Made by a program: the position numbers and the translations under genes. From the NCBI GenBank assembly GCA_022578965.1, contig MU400571.1, forward strand, positions 124,001-188,000: a stretch of DNA of 64,000 nucleotides, read 5' to 3'. This DNA comes from Xylaria sp. FL1777 (Eukaryota; Ascomycota; Sordariomycetes; Xylariales; Xylariaceae). Every line of letters begins with the position of its first letter. Positions within the stretch are counted from its first letter, which is position 1. The notes beneath the pieces are model-generated. The model did not search any database. It worked only from the letters and a program-made list of their open reading frames with translations, and had not been told where the DNA came from. Shown here one piece after another: positions 43,588-55,293 of the stretch.

Positions 43588-45857
43588 ATGGATCCCTATC
43601 AACCTTCCGGTTCGGGGAGACTTGTAAGTTATAAAAGGGAGTTACCGTCCGGATACACGAGCATCGAGGATATGCTTGCCGAGACGGTGTCTGTCGGGAG
43701 GCTCGTCAATGTCATGGGTTTGGTGAAAGACTACCAAGTTCCCATTGCGACAAGTGGAAAAGGTGAGTTCTCCCTCATGGAGCTGTCACGATGACCCAGA
43801 CTAGCCTGACATCTGACGTGTGCATACGGTATTCTAAAGACCACAAGTGTACAATCACCATTTACGATAAATCGGTAGAATACGTCGAGCAGACGGGTAT
43901 TGCTGTTAGCATATTTGGTGACCCGGACAAAATGCCCGAGCCTACAGCTGGAGATGTTCTGGTTATTAACTCGGCCAAGGTCCAGTCATATCGCGAGACG
44001 ATATCGCTGATCAATAACAGGACATCGTCATTTCACCTCTACTCGGCTTCAGACATCCCTAGGCCACCGCAGTCTGCCAAAGATGCTCTTCGGTCTTCAT
44101 ATGGCACTCGACAGCTTGGCGAGAAAGAGCACGAGTATGTTTCTTTCCTGTATCACTTTACCAGCAGAGATTCTATCCCGGACATGGCCACCTTTCAGAA
44201 ACAGGCGGATCAATCAGCCCGAATGAAAGACAAGTTCTGCAAGTTGGAGGATATTGCAGATGGCAAATTCTGCGATGTTGTTGTAAACGTCGTGAAGGCA
44301 CCGTTCGAAGAGTTGGGGAAGACGACTCTGTGGGTCTCGGATTATACCGAGAACGACAGTTTTCACAAGTTCTCCTGGGATGGCGCAAAGCAGCTGGGAG
44401 GACGCGATGGAAACCCGTACGAAACTCATACGGCAACCAAATGGAATGGGCCCTTTGGTAAGCGCTCGATGCAGGTCACCTGTTACGAGCCACATGCCTC
44501 GCACATCAACTCAGAAGTGCAGCTGAACCACTGGATTCGAATTCGAAATCTACGAATCAAATTTGGAAACAACCACCTTAACCTGGAAGGCGCATTGCAC
44601 GAGGACCGCGATTTCAGCCGTCGGCAATTCGACATCTTAAAACCGGACAGGACAGAAGATTGCGACCCACGTCTGAAAGAAGCCATTCGGCGGAAAGTAG
44701 AATACGAGAAGCTCAAGAAGAAACAACTGAAGAGCTTGGCAGCAAATGAGGGTGGGGACGATACCAGTACCAAGCGGAAGACAGATGATAGCGAGGAACC
44801 AAAGCCGAACTCAAAACAACGGCGAAACCAGAAGCGAGAGGCGAAGAAAAGGAAGGCTGAAGAGCAGGATAAACAGGCGGAGGAGAGACTTGGCTTGAAT
44901 AGTTTTAGTGCGTACCCTAGCCATTCCGCCTACAACCTCTGCTAACCATGGTTCGTCCAGTCAAATGTGAAAGCAACGAACAGCCCGTAACCCCTGTCCC
45001 TTCTATTGTCGAACCGGTGCTCTGGAAGACCACAGTGGAAGGCGAAGAAGTGACGTTAACACTGCCTTTCACATGCGCCAAATACCGTACTAACGTACGT
45101 GTCGTGGACTTTCACCCAGGCAAACTTGAAGGCTTCGCAACGTGGCGCAAAAGTACGGAATCCGACGTGCTCTCCGACTATAGCAGTGATTCCGACTCGG
45201 GATCTGATGACGAACATAACTCACTCCTCCATTATTCAGGGAATAAGGTATGGGAATGGCGGTTTGCCCTGCAGCTGGAGGATGCCGACCTCAAATTGAA
45301 AGGAGAGAAGGAAAAGTTCTGGGTAGTCGTCGACAACACTGAGGCGCAACAGCTGACCGGCATGGATGCCTGCGAGTAAGTTAATATCTACTAGATAGGC
45401 TGTCTCGCACATCAAGCCAACATTACAGGGCTGCTCACGTTTTGTGCCCTCAAATCCCTTGAGAAGTATTATGTGCTAACATGTATCCAGTCTACGTGAA
45501 GACCCAGATGTTCTGAATTCTCTCCGTGAGCAACTTTTTAAGCTCTGGGGCAATCTCGAAGAAGTGAAGCTGCAAGAGCAACAACGCCAAATCACAAACC
45601 TGCGACGGGTGGCAGACAATCAGCCACCCCCAAGTTCGCCAATGTATGTTGACAATAAAAACTCCCAGCAAGAAGTAAGCAATGCAAAGAACAAGAATCA
45701 GAATGGGATCGGACTGTCAAATAAGCCGTTCTCTTGCTGCATTCGACAGTACGGCGTGAGCGTACGGGAACCTAATCCTCAACGAGCCAATGCTGGAGAA
45801 GGTCGTCGATGGGTGAGAATGTTTGGACTCTTCGGGACTAAAATTAGTAGTGAATAG
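43588..45857 (+). CDS. pot1: Protection of telomeres protein 1 (Pot1), telomeric ssDNA-binding
   Basis: The four exons (43588-43762, 43840-44907, 44961-45375, 45491-45857) give 674 aa. Pot1 binds the G-rich telomeric 3' overhang through OB folds and controls end protection and telomerase access. The Telo_bind OB fold begins at SIEDMLAETVSVGRLVNVMG and continues after intron 1 with KDHKCTITIYDKSVEY, GDVLVINSAKVQSYRE and SSFHLYSASDIP. The second OB region is visible in KFCDVVVNVVKAPFEELGKT, TLWVSDYTEN and LNHWIRIRNLRIKFGNNHLN. A lysine-rich linker, an acidic serine stretch (SDYSSDSDSGSDDEHN) and a C-terminal globular part follow. Intron 2 is only 53 nt, with an ideal GCTAAC branch; ignoring it would split the gene in two. 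The C-terminus after exon 4 is poorly conserved. Confidence 0.92.
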
Positions 45858-47049
45858 TTGAAGACTGCTGTTGCTAGTTAGGCTACACGTGCCCGCTCTA
45901 CCGAGTGCTGTAGTCATTGTTTTATATACCCTGTACTATTAAAGGTAGCTTCAGCCCTATGGAAATTTCTTTTGGAGTAAACGTGTTTCCTTTCAAAGGT
46001 TTTAGCAGTACATCAACTTGCTAACAGATATTATTAATATGATATATGCCCGCTGACCTAAAACCCTGCACGAATGAGTAGAGAGACAAAGAAAAGCTCG
46101 GCTTCATAGTCTCAGTCGTATTTAGAAGAGCCATAGCCCTCCAAATTGGATAGAGATTCCATGAAAAGGGTACCCGATATCCTCTGGACTATTCTACTCT
46201 ACCTGTATACGTGGGTACCTACCATTCCAGCCCAGGTTCCCAGGGGAAATCGAATCTTAAACGGACCGACAGTAAATCCTAGAAGCCGAAACATCTATAT
46301 AGAATTATAGAATAATAACCTACATAACCCAGTACAGAAGCATAACCATTGGCTCGGACTTATACGCTTCCACGACAGTGGAAGTATAGCGCAGCTCTCA
46401 TATTTCATGCTGAAGGATCGCCTGGAAAAATACTCCTCAGTAGAAATATACCTTTCTTTAACCCACGGCGTACTTGATGACCCGTACACAACAGGCCATG
46501 GTACTAGTGCTGAATCCTAGGGAATAGATCCAAAATGCGAATACTTTTGACCCATGCCAGAAAGTAGCCGAAGGCAAATAATGCCCTAGCCGTAATTATA
46601 GCAAACGCTCTTTCTTGTAGTAGCAATTTACTTCTGTAATAAAGAGAGGTGTAGTCAAATGCTTTAAAACTCGAGTATAAGTACTCCCTACTTAACAAAA
46701 CATCTACGTTATTAAACAAAGGAGAAGGACATGTACGCTTTTATAAGAATAGTAGATATTGTTAGAGAACCCATATATGCGTTTCTAGTCATACTCATAG
46801 CCATTAGAATAAGAGGGGAAAGTACACGAATAATATTTGGTATTTGATAGAAGCACCATGCACATTAGATTCAGGAAAGCTTCATAACAAGGCACCTAAT
46901 TCATACATCTCCCCCAGTCCCCATGATGATCGCCGTAATTTTGTCAGTGCGGTCCTCGCTTGATGTAATATTGGTTACAGGAAACAACTCTAGCGCCCAA
47001 TCATTATCCGCCATAAGTGAAATAGCTAACCATACAAGATGTTATGTTC
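45858..47049. other. Convergent intergenic region
   Basis: 1.2 kb between convergent 3' ends of pot1 and scc3. A/T-rich, with no recognisable gene on either strand. Confidence 0.4.
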
Positions 47050-50000
47050 TTAATCGCCGATTACCTCGTCATCTTCTTCCGCCTGATTTGTCGCGGGTTG
47101 TTCCTCTTCTTCATCGTCCTCGATAGGATCGTCTATTAACTCGCGACGCCTCAGGTCTTCAGCCGTGCCCTCCTCGGGCTCTACCTCCTCGAAAGGGTCA
47201 TCCTCATCGTCGATAACAACTTCTGTGCTCAGGACTGGCTTTTTCGCGGCTTCTTTTCCTTTGCCCTTGGCCGCGGACTTTTTCTTTCCACCCTGTAAGT
47301 CACGTAGATAATCCTCATCCAAGTACGCCACGACGTCCCTGAAATTTGCCCCAAGCTTGTTTTTGTTTCGATACAGACGTCTCCTAAGTTTACCGGCGTC
47401 TGGCCCACTATGATCGATAGTTCTAGCCAGAATAGCCATAACCAGCTTCGCAGCTAGCTCACAGAGAATTTTCTCTGCTTTCAGCTCGGCAGCAAAACGC
47501 TCTTGTTCCGTTAACTCTTCCTCCTCATCGTCCTCAGGTGGTAGTTCATCATCAAGGGGTTCATCATCGTCTGCAGGGTCATTAAGCGTCTTGTTTATGC
47601 GTTTTGCATAGGCTCTCTCTGCGGCGTCAAGTATTGGGATGATCTCCTGTGTGATCAAACCTGCTGGCAACTCCTCCAGGAGGGGACGTAGTCCCCTATA
47701 TCTGGTTGCTTGCGGCCCATCGATATGTGGCCTCAAGAAGATAAAGAGCTGAGTGATGTCGCAAGCAACCCCGACGGCGTACAAACGAAGATCATCATTA
47801 AAGCCACGAGACGAGAAGGTCTGGATAAGGTTATTAATCAGATCTTTACGTAAGATCACAAATTTGTCCAAATCATCATTTGGTATATCTTCGTCATTTT
47901 CGATAGACTTCCGTAATCGCTGCACCTTCCACATGAAATAGAATAGGCAGGACTTGATGGCGAAGGCCACAATTTCATCTTCAGGGTCATCCAGTTCATC
48001 ATCTGGTTCTGTGAGACGGCCCCGGGCGACGATGCCGACAAGAATCTTAACAGGGGGTAGTTCTGAATCAATGGATGTTCCAGGAGCTTCTAGCACATCA
48101 ATACAGTCTGATACTGTGACCAGCTTGCTAATCTTCATCAGAGTCTGACTTAGACTTGTGAGGGTTGACCTATCAAGGTTGCCTCGAAGAGACAGCTCGC
48201 AGATCTTGTCCAAACTTCGCAAAGAATTAATTGAGTCCTCCCAAAGTCCCGCCATTTTACCGTCGACCAATTCCTCCAGTTCATAATACTGCCGCGCATG
48301 CAGGAATGATGCTACCGCTTCATTAAGGAGGGTTTGGTCAACATGCCGATTGAACTGCGTGGCTATTTCCTCAAGTAATTGGTTATATGTAGCTGAGTTT
48401 TGTCGAAGCTGCTGAAAGACTTCAAGGTCTAAGAAATGCTCCAACCGGAGGACGGTAGCAGCCATGGCTGGGTCAGAGCCATACTTATTTAACAAACGGG
48501 GTATGAACCCAGCGAGCTGTAGTCCAGCATCTTCTTGGGCTTCATGATCAAGTCTATGATGCCTCCGCTTATTTTTATCGTGCTCCGTCGACGGCGCTAG
48601 ACTCTCTTTTACCGCGGTAGCGAGAACTTCAAGCAATATAGCCTCTTCCTGGGGTTCCGGAGCTACTGCCTTCTTCACAGCAACCTCTGTTGAATTACTC
48701 TTCGATGATCGAGATTTTGAACTCGTGGTATGATCGAATAGGAGATAGCCTGCGATCACTTGCCAGTTGGAAATCTCGGGCATCTTCTCGTAAAGGGCTT
48801 GTGCCGCCAAGGAGATCCTACTCTCAGGTATAGACGCATTCACCACGTCTGCGGCCACGTCCAGCCCATGTCTTATCTCGTCCTGTTCGGCGTCAAGTTG
48901 AGCATTATAAACTGCCAGGTTTTCTGCCAGAGCCTTGATGCTGATCCAATCTTTTCTGACGGAGTCGAAATCGTCTTCTTCCTGGTCCCCAAAGACTTCT
49001 TCCAGTACATCATTCCCACCGATCTCGTCGATCTTGTTGTCGATAAACTCTTGGACCAATTCAGAGAAGAAGCCAACGACAGCTTTGCGCACACGAATCT
49101 CGGAGTCGAAGGCCAATTTGCTGATGGAGTCAACTTCCTCAGGCTCCAGCATACCAGAGCCTCGCAGAACGTCCACAACCGCTATCGCAGCAACACGCAC
49201 CGAGACCTCGGAATCTCGGGTGGCCATCTCGACTAGTCGCGGTCGAAACCTATCAATAAAATGGGCGAGTTTTTCGGCATCCCTCTTCAAGACTTTTGCA
49301 AGTTGTTTCAGAACTTCCAGGCGCGTCGTAACATTGATGTCGGAAAGCAGCCACCCTAGATATCGCAGATATTCCGGGGACATATACACGGTTGGCAAAT
49401 TGCAGACCCACGTCCCAAGAGCTTCGATACATTCTGCACGGATCTTGGGATCAATATCACGATAACGGTGGACGAAAACAATGTCGAAAAGATAATTGAC
49501 TTTAGCGTCAAGAAGCTCGCGGTTTGCCTTGGCAGAGTCCACTGCACGTTGAGTATCATCCATAAGCCCCTTATTCTTTCCACGTCTGTTGGACTCTGTC
49601 TGTAGGGACTGGTTGAATCTTGTGATTCTATCGTCGAGTTGTTTCATCACATTTATCAGTGCCGTGAGCATCGATAAGGCAACGGTGGTTGCAGTATGCC
49701 TGAAAGGGCGGAGCGCTGAGGAAGACATGATTCCAACCCATCGTTGTATATTCTCGAGAAATTCCTCATCTTTATATATGACATCGGTTTGATGAACTAA
49801 AGTGATCAGAGAGTCAAAAAACCCAACAAGCAACTCGCGAAAGTTCTTGCTACTTTTCGTTCTCGAAATAAGCGGATAGTCAGAGATACTAGTCTATTGA
49901 GTGAGATAAGTATAAGAATTTGCAAGACTTCAGAGAGATATGCAGTCTATACCTGTTCATAAGCCTCTTCGAGTTCTGTCAATCTGTTTGCAGAGTTTTC

Positions 50001-50726
50001 GGGGTCTCCAATATCATCTTCATTAAGCTGCTGTTCGCAACCAGCTGCGAGGAGGACGCAATTGACCAGTTCAGTCAAGGCTTTCGCATCGTCATTCTGG
50101 TAGCGCTGGAACCAATGTCCAGCTACGTCATCAGAATTGTTGCCAGACCCGAATACCTCAGCTAGGCGGCGTCAGCAAAAACCAACCAGTAGAACAGGGT
50201 ATTGGCATTGGATGCGCTTCTCACAGTATAGATCGTTGTTGTCTCGTCTTGCGAGACTTGCCGGAGCGACCTTGGTCGTCTTCTTGGGCCTATTTGGCAG
50301 CTTCACGGCAGTAACACCGAGAGAGCCAGGGGCGGTAGTTGGTGCAGTGCCATTGACCTTGGCACGTTTTGCTGCTGGTTTCTTGAAGCGAGACTTCTGG
50401 CTCGACCTGGACTTTTTGGGTCGCCGAGGGGGTTCGTCATCGGCGTCTACATCATCGTTATCGTCGTCATCGTCGTCGTCGTCGTCTTCGTCATTGTCGT
50501 CGTTATCGTCATCCCGATCCTCGTCAGTAGGCGCATCTTCGTCTAAACGGTCGGATTCTTCGTTCTCGACGTCGTCATTGTCCTGGCCACGCTTGCGCTT
50601 TGAAGAGGAAGCATTGTCGCTATGAGAGGCACGCGGCTCCGGGCTGAATTTCTGAGGAGCGACTCTAGCGCGTCCAGAACGGCGCGGCGCAGGCGACGCA
50701 CTCGCGTTATTGTTGGAGGTCTCCAT
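47050..50726 (-). CDS. scc3: Cohesin subunit Scc3 (STAG/SA/Irr1 family)
   Basis: The three exons (50726-50225, 50161-49953, 49893-47050, minus strand) give 1184 aa. Scc3 is the HEAT-repeat subunit of cohesin that binds the Rad21/Scc1 kleisin and DNA. The N-terminus (METSNNNASASPAPRRSGR) is disordered, with basic patches and a nearly uninterrupted Asp tract. Exon 2 supplies the start of the STAG region (GHWFQRYQNDDAKALTELVN). The stromalin conservative domain is clear in YLFDIVFVHRYRDIDPKIRA, CIEALGTWVCNLPTVYMSPE and YLRYLGWLLSDINVTTRLEV. HEAT-like helices follow, and the tail is again acidic (FEEVEPEEGTAEDL, DDEEEEQP). A second in-frame ATG lies at 50750; METS was preferred because it matches the family. 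Confidence 0.95.
50446..50520. repeat. Codon repeat encoding the Scc3 Asp tract
   Basis: The + strand shows dense TCGTCATCGTCG-type trinucleotide repeats. On the coding strand they are GAC/GAT codons encoding a run rich in Asp and Asn. It is likely to vary in length between strains. Confidence 0.8.
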
Positions 50727-51800
50727 GAGGGGCAATCGGGACGATAACATGTGGTAAAGATTAATGCGACGAGATCATCCTGGCCGAGTAGAGGCGGCGA
50801 CGAATTCCGAGGGTACTAGGGGAAATTGGAATGGAGGCGCGTTGATGGTTGTGGTGTGTGGTTGAAAGTAATAGGCGGTGGTTGTGGTGATGGGTGAGAG
50901 AGCGCGTGTTCACTGATTCCAATGCTGTAGACTAGTGGGGAGGATTCCAAACAGATTAAACGCGTGGAGCTGGTATGGTTCTAGGTTTGACCAATTTTGT
51001 AGCGCACACCAAATTAGGCTTAGCGCGCTCGCTGCTTTTGCCGACTTACACTAGGTAGGTACCTAGGTTTACGCAGTAAGTTAGTTAGTTACCACACTAT
51101 GGGTTAAGTAACTACCTACATTTACATAAGATTTATACAACTCATAGTTAGTAACTAGTTGGTATATCAATCGGTTTCTTTTAAAAGGTGGCTGCATAAC
51201 TCGTGATAAATCGACTAGATATATATCTGAATGCTAAGAAAATTGAGTCTCTATGCACAGGAAGGCTCATAAGTAGAAGCGGCAGCATCAGTGAGACAGT
51301 GTACTAGTACCAAGTATTCACAATGGAACTTAAGAGTTCCATTTGCTCTATCTATATATACCTACCATACGGGGCCAAGGGGGTCCCCAAAATTTAACTT
51401 AAACGCTTGTCCGGGACACTAATTGGCTGGTTGAATTGTCACAAGTTAATTTTCCAGGAAACTGTAACTGCACCTGCCTTTAAGAATTTATTTTTAAAAA
51501 GAATAATGAAAAGAGTAGGTATTTCTAATTGAAAATAATACCAATAAACCCCCTAAACAATACTTGCACACTTAGAATAGAATTTTTAAGAAATATTTTA
51601 GCTGCGAAATCTGTTCGTAAAACGCTCTGGTTATTATTTCGTATACCCCCGCTGCGATATGGTACGCTACTACTATATAAATAGGTAGGTTTAGCGCGAT
51701 TGGTCTGAGACTTCCCCCCACCTTACCTTTAATTCATACTGCAACGGCTCTTCAATTCTATACGCACTCTTGACGTTCTCACTGCTAGGGTTGAAGTCCA
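50727..51800. promoter_or_regulatory. Divergent promoter region, scc3 / UCH
   Basis: 1.1 kb between head-to-head genes. CTAGGTAGGTACCTAGG lies at about 51051-51067. The block 51480-51640 is markedly A+T-rich; I looked for terminal inverted repeats around it and found none convincing. Confidence 0.4.
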
Positions 51801-52577
51801 ATGATGATGACTCCCGAATACAAAAAGCATTTTATTCCTCTCGAGTCTGACCCAGCTATCTTCAGTCGACTAATTCACTTGCTTGGGGCGCCGAAGTCCC
51901 TCGTCTTCGAGGACGTCCTCTCTCTGGACGAGCCACATCTTCTGCCACGCCCGGCACTTGCATTAATCTTTATTTTTCCTACAACCGACTGTGCCGGGAC
52001 TCCAGCTATGGTTGAACCATCAGAAAAGGAAAACGCACTTCGTGCATCAAATGAAGATATAATATGGTTCAAGCAGACCATCAACAATGCTTGTGGGCTA
52101 TACGGCATCTTGCATGCGCTGAGTAACAGTAGTGCACGAGATTTACTCGGTAAGTTAGATCCTCTCTGTCGAAGAATAACATAGCATTCTAAGTGAAGGT
52201 TAGACCCGTCCTCTTTCATTGCTCGTCTTATCAGAGATTGCATCTCTTTACCACCGCGGGACCGCGCTTCAGCCATAGAGGACTCTTACGAGCTTGAGGT
52301 TGCGTACTCCTCAGTCGCCAGGCAAGGCGGATCAGCTGTACCAAATAATGCCGAGGACGAGGTTGATTTTCATTATGTATGTTTCGTGAGGTCATCTCAA
52401 AATAATCATCTGTATGAGTTAGACGGAGATCGACATGGCCCAATAGATACTGGCGTGATACTTGAGCCTGAAGATGACCTGCTTAGTAAAAATGTAGTAG
52501 GTTTCGTGCGCCAGTATATCGAGCAAGGGAAAAGGAACGCCAATTATGGACTCATGGCACTATTGCAAAACCATTGA
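51801..52577 (+). CDS. Ubiquitin carboxyl-terminal hydrolase, UCH family (Yuh1/UCHL3-like)
   Basis: The two exons (51801-52149, 52204-52577) give 240 aa, the size of the minimal UCH enzymes. These cysteine proteases (peptidase C12) release small adducts and processed peptides from the ubiquitin C-terminus. The catalytic set is complete: oxyanion Gln92 and nucleophile Cys98 in FKQTINNACGLYGILHAL, His173 in DFHYVCFV, and Asp190 in YELDGDRHGP. The intron was placed so that ARDLL joins DPSSFIARLIRDC, which keeps the active-site crossover loop region in frame. The gene is head-to-head with scc3. Confidence 0.95.
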
Positions 52578-52683
52578 ACGGCAGCTTCTAACGTGCCCCC
52601 GCTGTCCTGAGCCTGTGCCTCTGCAGTTTCACTCATGAAAGTGATGCCGCCCAGTTAACCACTTGATCGTTATGCTCTGCTGA

Positions 52684-53166
52684 CTACCGCAATTGTGTGA
52701 CGGCAGCGGAGAAATTCCAAGAAGCAGCTATATGTAATGTTGTACAACCCTCATAATCAGCGGCGTTTACGTCGGCCCCTGCACAGATAAGCATGTCGAG
52801 CATGGCGAGTAATTCGGAACAACTCTGGATTTGTCCCTCAAGTTCGAGGTGTAGCAAAATTGTTTCATCCATAGCTGTCGAGGTGCGTTAGTTGACGTTT
52901 GATCCGTATTGAATCAAACTTTCTGCAGCGTCGGTCCAGGCGTGTACAAGGCCGGTGCAACGCGCTCCGGCCATAACTATCCCTGTTATTAATGATGTTG
53001 GGGATTTTTCAAGAAGATTTGTACGCTGAAACACACCCCGTGGGGAATAGTGAACCGTCACGATTCGCGATAACCATGCCAGAGAGCCGGCCTGAAATAT
53101 CACCTGAATATCTCTGAGTGCAGGGGTAAGATCGCCTGAATGGTGCTTCAGTGCTGATTCAACCAA
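52684..53166 (-). pseudogene. Ankyrin-repeat protein remnant
   Basis: On the minus strand one reading frame runs from 53166 to 52684 with a single internal TAA near 52888. After the stop the frame encodes a recognisable ankyrin unit: LLAMLDMLICAGADVNAADY, EGCTTLHIAASWNFSAA. Before it, ESLIQYGSNVN has the ending typical of another repeat. It starts and stops abruptly and is far shorter than ordinary ankyrin proteins, so a decayed fragment is most likely. The alternative is a live gene: CTAAC followed by CGACAG just after the stop looks like a branch point and acceptor, so the stop could lie in an intron. Confidence 0.5.
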
Positions 53167-53330
53167 GCTTGCGTTGATGATTGTCTTTTTTTAACCTCAG
53201 CGGCTCGACACCAACCCTGTAAATTTATCGAGATGCGTCCTTTTTGTGTACCTAGGTCATATGAACGCAGGTTGGGGTTCAATTTTCGTTGATGCTCCGA
53301 ATCCCTTACTAGCTTTAAGTTGACTCGAAT

Positions 53331-53332
53331 TA
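53331..53332. repeat. TA target dinucleotide, left
   Basis: A TA dinucleotide immediately outside the left terminal inverted repeat, matched by TA at 53490-53491. Confidence 0.6.
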
Positions 53333-53489
53333 CCCCATACTTCCAACAATAAGAAGTTCTAGCTCTATATCATTTAATTTAATTAAAAAAAGGTATGCGG
53401 GATTATACTAATTATTTCTGTAAATAATTATAGTAAAATAGAAGGTAGACTCCGCCTCTGGCTTAATTTTTATTGTTGGAAGTATGTGG
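53333..53489. mobile_element. Tc1/mariner-like MITE, 157 bp
   Basis: The first 20 bases (CCCCATACTTCCAACAATAA, 53333-53352) match the reverse complement of the last 20 (53470-53489) at 19 positions. TA occurs on both outer sides, the target preference of the Tc1/mariner superfamily, which includes the fungal Fot1 group. The interior is A/T-rich and encodes nothing. It sits in the spacer upstream of ureD. The superfamily is inferred from the TA duplication and short length. Confidence 0.75.
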
Positions 53490-53491
53490 TA
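53490..53491. repeat. TA target dinucleotide, right
   Basis: TA immediately after the right terminal inverted repeat. Confidence 0.6.
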
Positions 53492-53833
53492 ATGGCCCAC
53501 CGTCTAGGTATGATATAAGAGCACCTACTGAGTAGTATAGTATGTACTTAGTAGCAATAACTACCCCGCGGTACATGTGGTCAGACAGCTCCTTCATCTT
53601 ATTTTCTCACCTACAAATCTCAATCTGCCAACCTAGACGGTCTCATCGGTGGTGATGCCATGGTTATTAGCAAATAAGTTCTTCACCAAAACGATATCGA
53701 TTTCCACTTATTTTCATGCATTTCATTCCGTTTAAAAAGTCATCTTCTCATTGTGCAGAGCCCGGTTGCCAGATCCTATCAGTATGGCTTGAGGCTACCC
53801 AACAGAATACTCTCCCTGTAGACCACTCTTACG

Positions 53834-54826
53834 ATGTACTCCCCATTCCCAAAGTCCTCGTCATGTCCCGGAGAGGGGCGCATCGTTGTTGGCCTCCTAC
53901 CGAACCACAAATCTACACTTGAGCATATTAGCTATCAGTATCCGCTAAAACTCATCTCACCGTCGTCCAAAGGGGACCAGGCAAGCGTCCTGGTGTTCCT
54001 TCTCTCTTACGGAGGCGGCCTCGTCGGCGGAGACCAAGTGAACCTCTCGGTTGAAGTCCAATCCGGCGCGAAGCTAAGCATCGTAACCCAGGGTCATACC
54101 AAGATCTTCCAAGCTGTCAGTCCAGATGTAGTTACGAGGCAAAAGTTACAGGTAGATCTCAGAAAGGGCGCTGCACTATGCCTCCTGCCTGACCCCGTTC
54201 AGCCTTTCGAGAGCAGTGTCTACGAGCAGGTCCAAATATTCAACGTTGCCTCTGGCGCATCCTTGTGCTTGCTAGACTGGGTCACTCATGGTCGCTCAGC
54301 TCGAGGGGAGAACTGGAGCTTGACACGATGGGTTGGACGCAATGAGATATGGGCCTCTGATGCTCCGAAGTCCTCTGAGCCTCGGCTTCTCGTGCGCGAT
54401 GCCATTATTCTCGACGGCAAGGCGCGGTCTATTCAGCTACAAACACTCCAAGAGTCCATGTACAAACAGGCCATCCTAGGCACTCTAATCCTACGGGGCC
54501 CAATGATGAGGAAGGTTGGCGAGTTCTTTCTCTCCGAATTTGCTGCGTTACCACGGCTTGGCGCTCGTGACTTTCGAAGTGCGGAGACACGTGAAAAAGA
54601 AGCGGCGACTCCTCAATTACCCATAGAGGCCTGGCGGGCAACAAGACTCGCGCGGGAGAAAGAGTCCAACCTGCTATGGTCGGCTGCTAGCGTTCGTGGC
54701 TGCATCGTCGTGAAGTTTGGCGCAGCTACCGTGGAAGCCGGACGCAACTGGATTGGCTCCATGCTACTTCATGAAGGAAGCATCATGCAGGATTTTGGTG
54801 AAGAGGCATTGATGTGCGTCCGATAA
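53834..54826 (+). CDS. ureD: Urease accessory protein UreD
   Basis: A single exon of 330 aa. UreD (UreH) is the scaffold that, with UreF and UreG, loads nickel into apo-urease in the cytosol. The start MYSPFPKSSSCPGEGRIVVG is the usual fungal N-terminus. Family blocks: SYQYPLKLISP, LLSYGGGLVGGDQVNLSVEV, LSIVTQGHTKIF, PDPVQPFESSVYEQ, LLDWVTHGRSARGENW and the late LLWSAASVRGCIVVKFGA. Other urease genes are not in the window, which is normal in fungi where they are scattered. The MITE at 53333-53489 lies about 340 bases upstream. Confidence 0.93.
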   Translation: MYSPFPKSSSCPGEGRIVVGLLPNHKSTLEHISYQYPLKLISPSSKGDQASVLVFLLSYGGGLVGGDQVNLSVEVQSGAKLSIVTQGHTKIFQAVSPDVVTRQKLQVDLRKGAALCLLPDPVQPFESSVYEQVQIFNVASGASLCLLDWVTHGRSARGENWSLTRWVGRNEIWASDAPKSSEPRLLVRDAIILDGKARSIQLQTLQESMYKQAILGTLILRGPMMRKVGEFFLSEFAALPRLGARDFRSAETREKEAATPQLPIEAWRATRLAREKESNLLWSAASVRGCIVVKFGAATVEAGRNWIGSMLLHEGSIMQDFGEEALMCVR

Positions 54827-55293
54827 TAGGATTATGAACCCCGCATACAGCATAGTCATCTAGATATTCACACGTTCTCTAGAAAGTGTTGCGTAGTTTA
54901 ATATGTAATTGGCTGTCTAAGAGAATAGTCCGAAGTAAGTTACTCTAACTGAAGCTAGTTTTTGAATTGCTAGAGAGGGCTTTCACAATGTATGATGAAA
55001 AAAGAAAAAGAACAAGAAGCATAACGCTCTTACATGACTTCGAAGAAAGAATATTGGGATCAATGTACTAAGGCGCTAGTTCAGGATCCCTGTACCTTGG
55101 GTACCTGCCTTATACCCAGCCGACAAGCATTACTGTACACAGTACCCCACCATTTTCTAGGGACCCTTGGCTCACACGCATTTCCCCACTATAAACTTTT
55201 CTGTTGCAGTCAATACATATGTGAATTGCGCCCAAATCTATAGGCAGGTCTGAGCTTCATAACTACTTCCATAAATAGTCTAATGATATAAAA
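54827..55293. other. Spacer between ureD and rpc4
   Basis: 470 bases between two genes on the + strand, combining the ureD 3' UTR and the rpc4 promoter. No gene recognised. A short CTTGGGTACCTGCC stretch lies near 55097-55110. Confidence 0.4.

Larger units (their letters stand above)
52578..53833. other. Spacer with an ankyrin remnant and a MITE
   Basis: Between the UCH and ureD genes (both +). It holds the minus-strand ankyrin-like remnant at 52684-53166 and the TA-flanked element at 53333-53489. The remainder to 53833 is the presumed ureD promoter. Confidence 0.45.

Noticed and set aside
44948..45379. Separate gene downstream of pot1
   Set aside because: The ATG lies inside a small intron with an ideal branch point; splicing joins this frame to Pot1.
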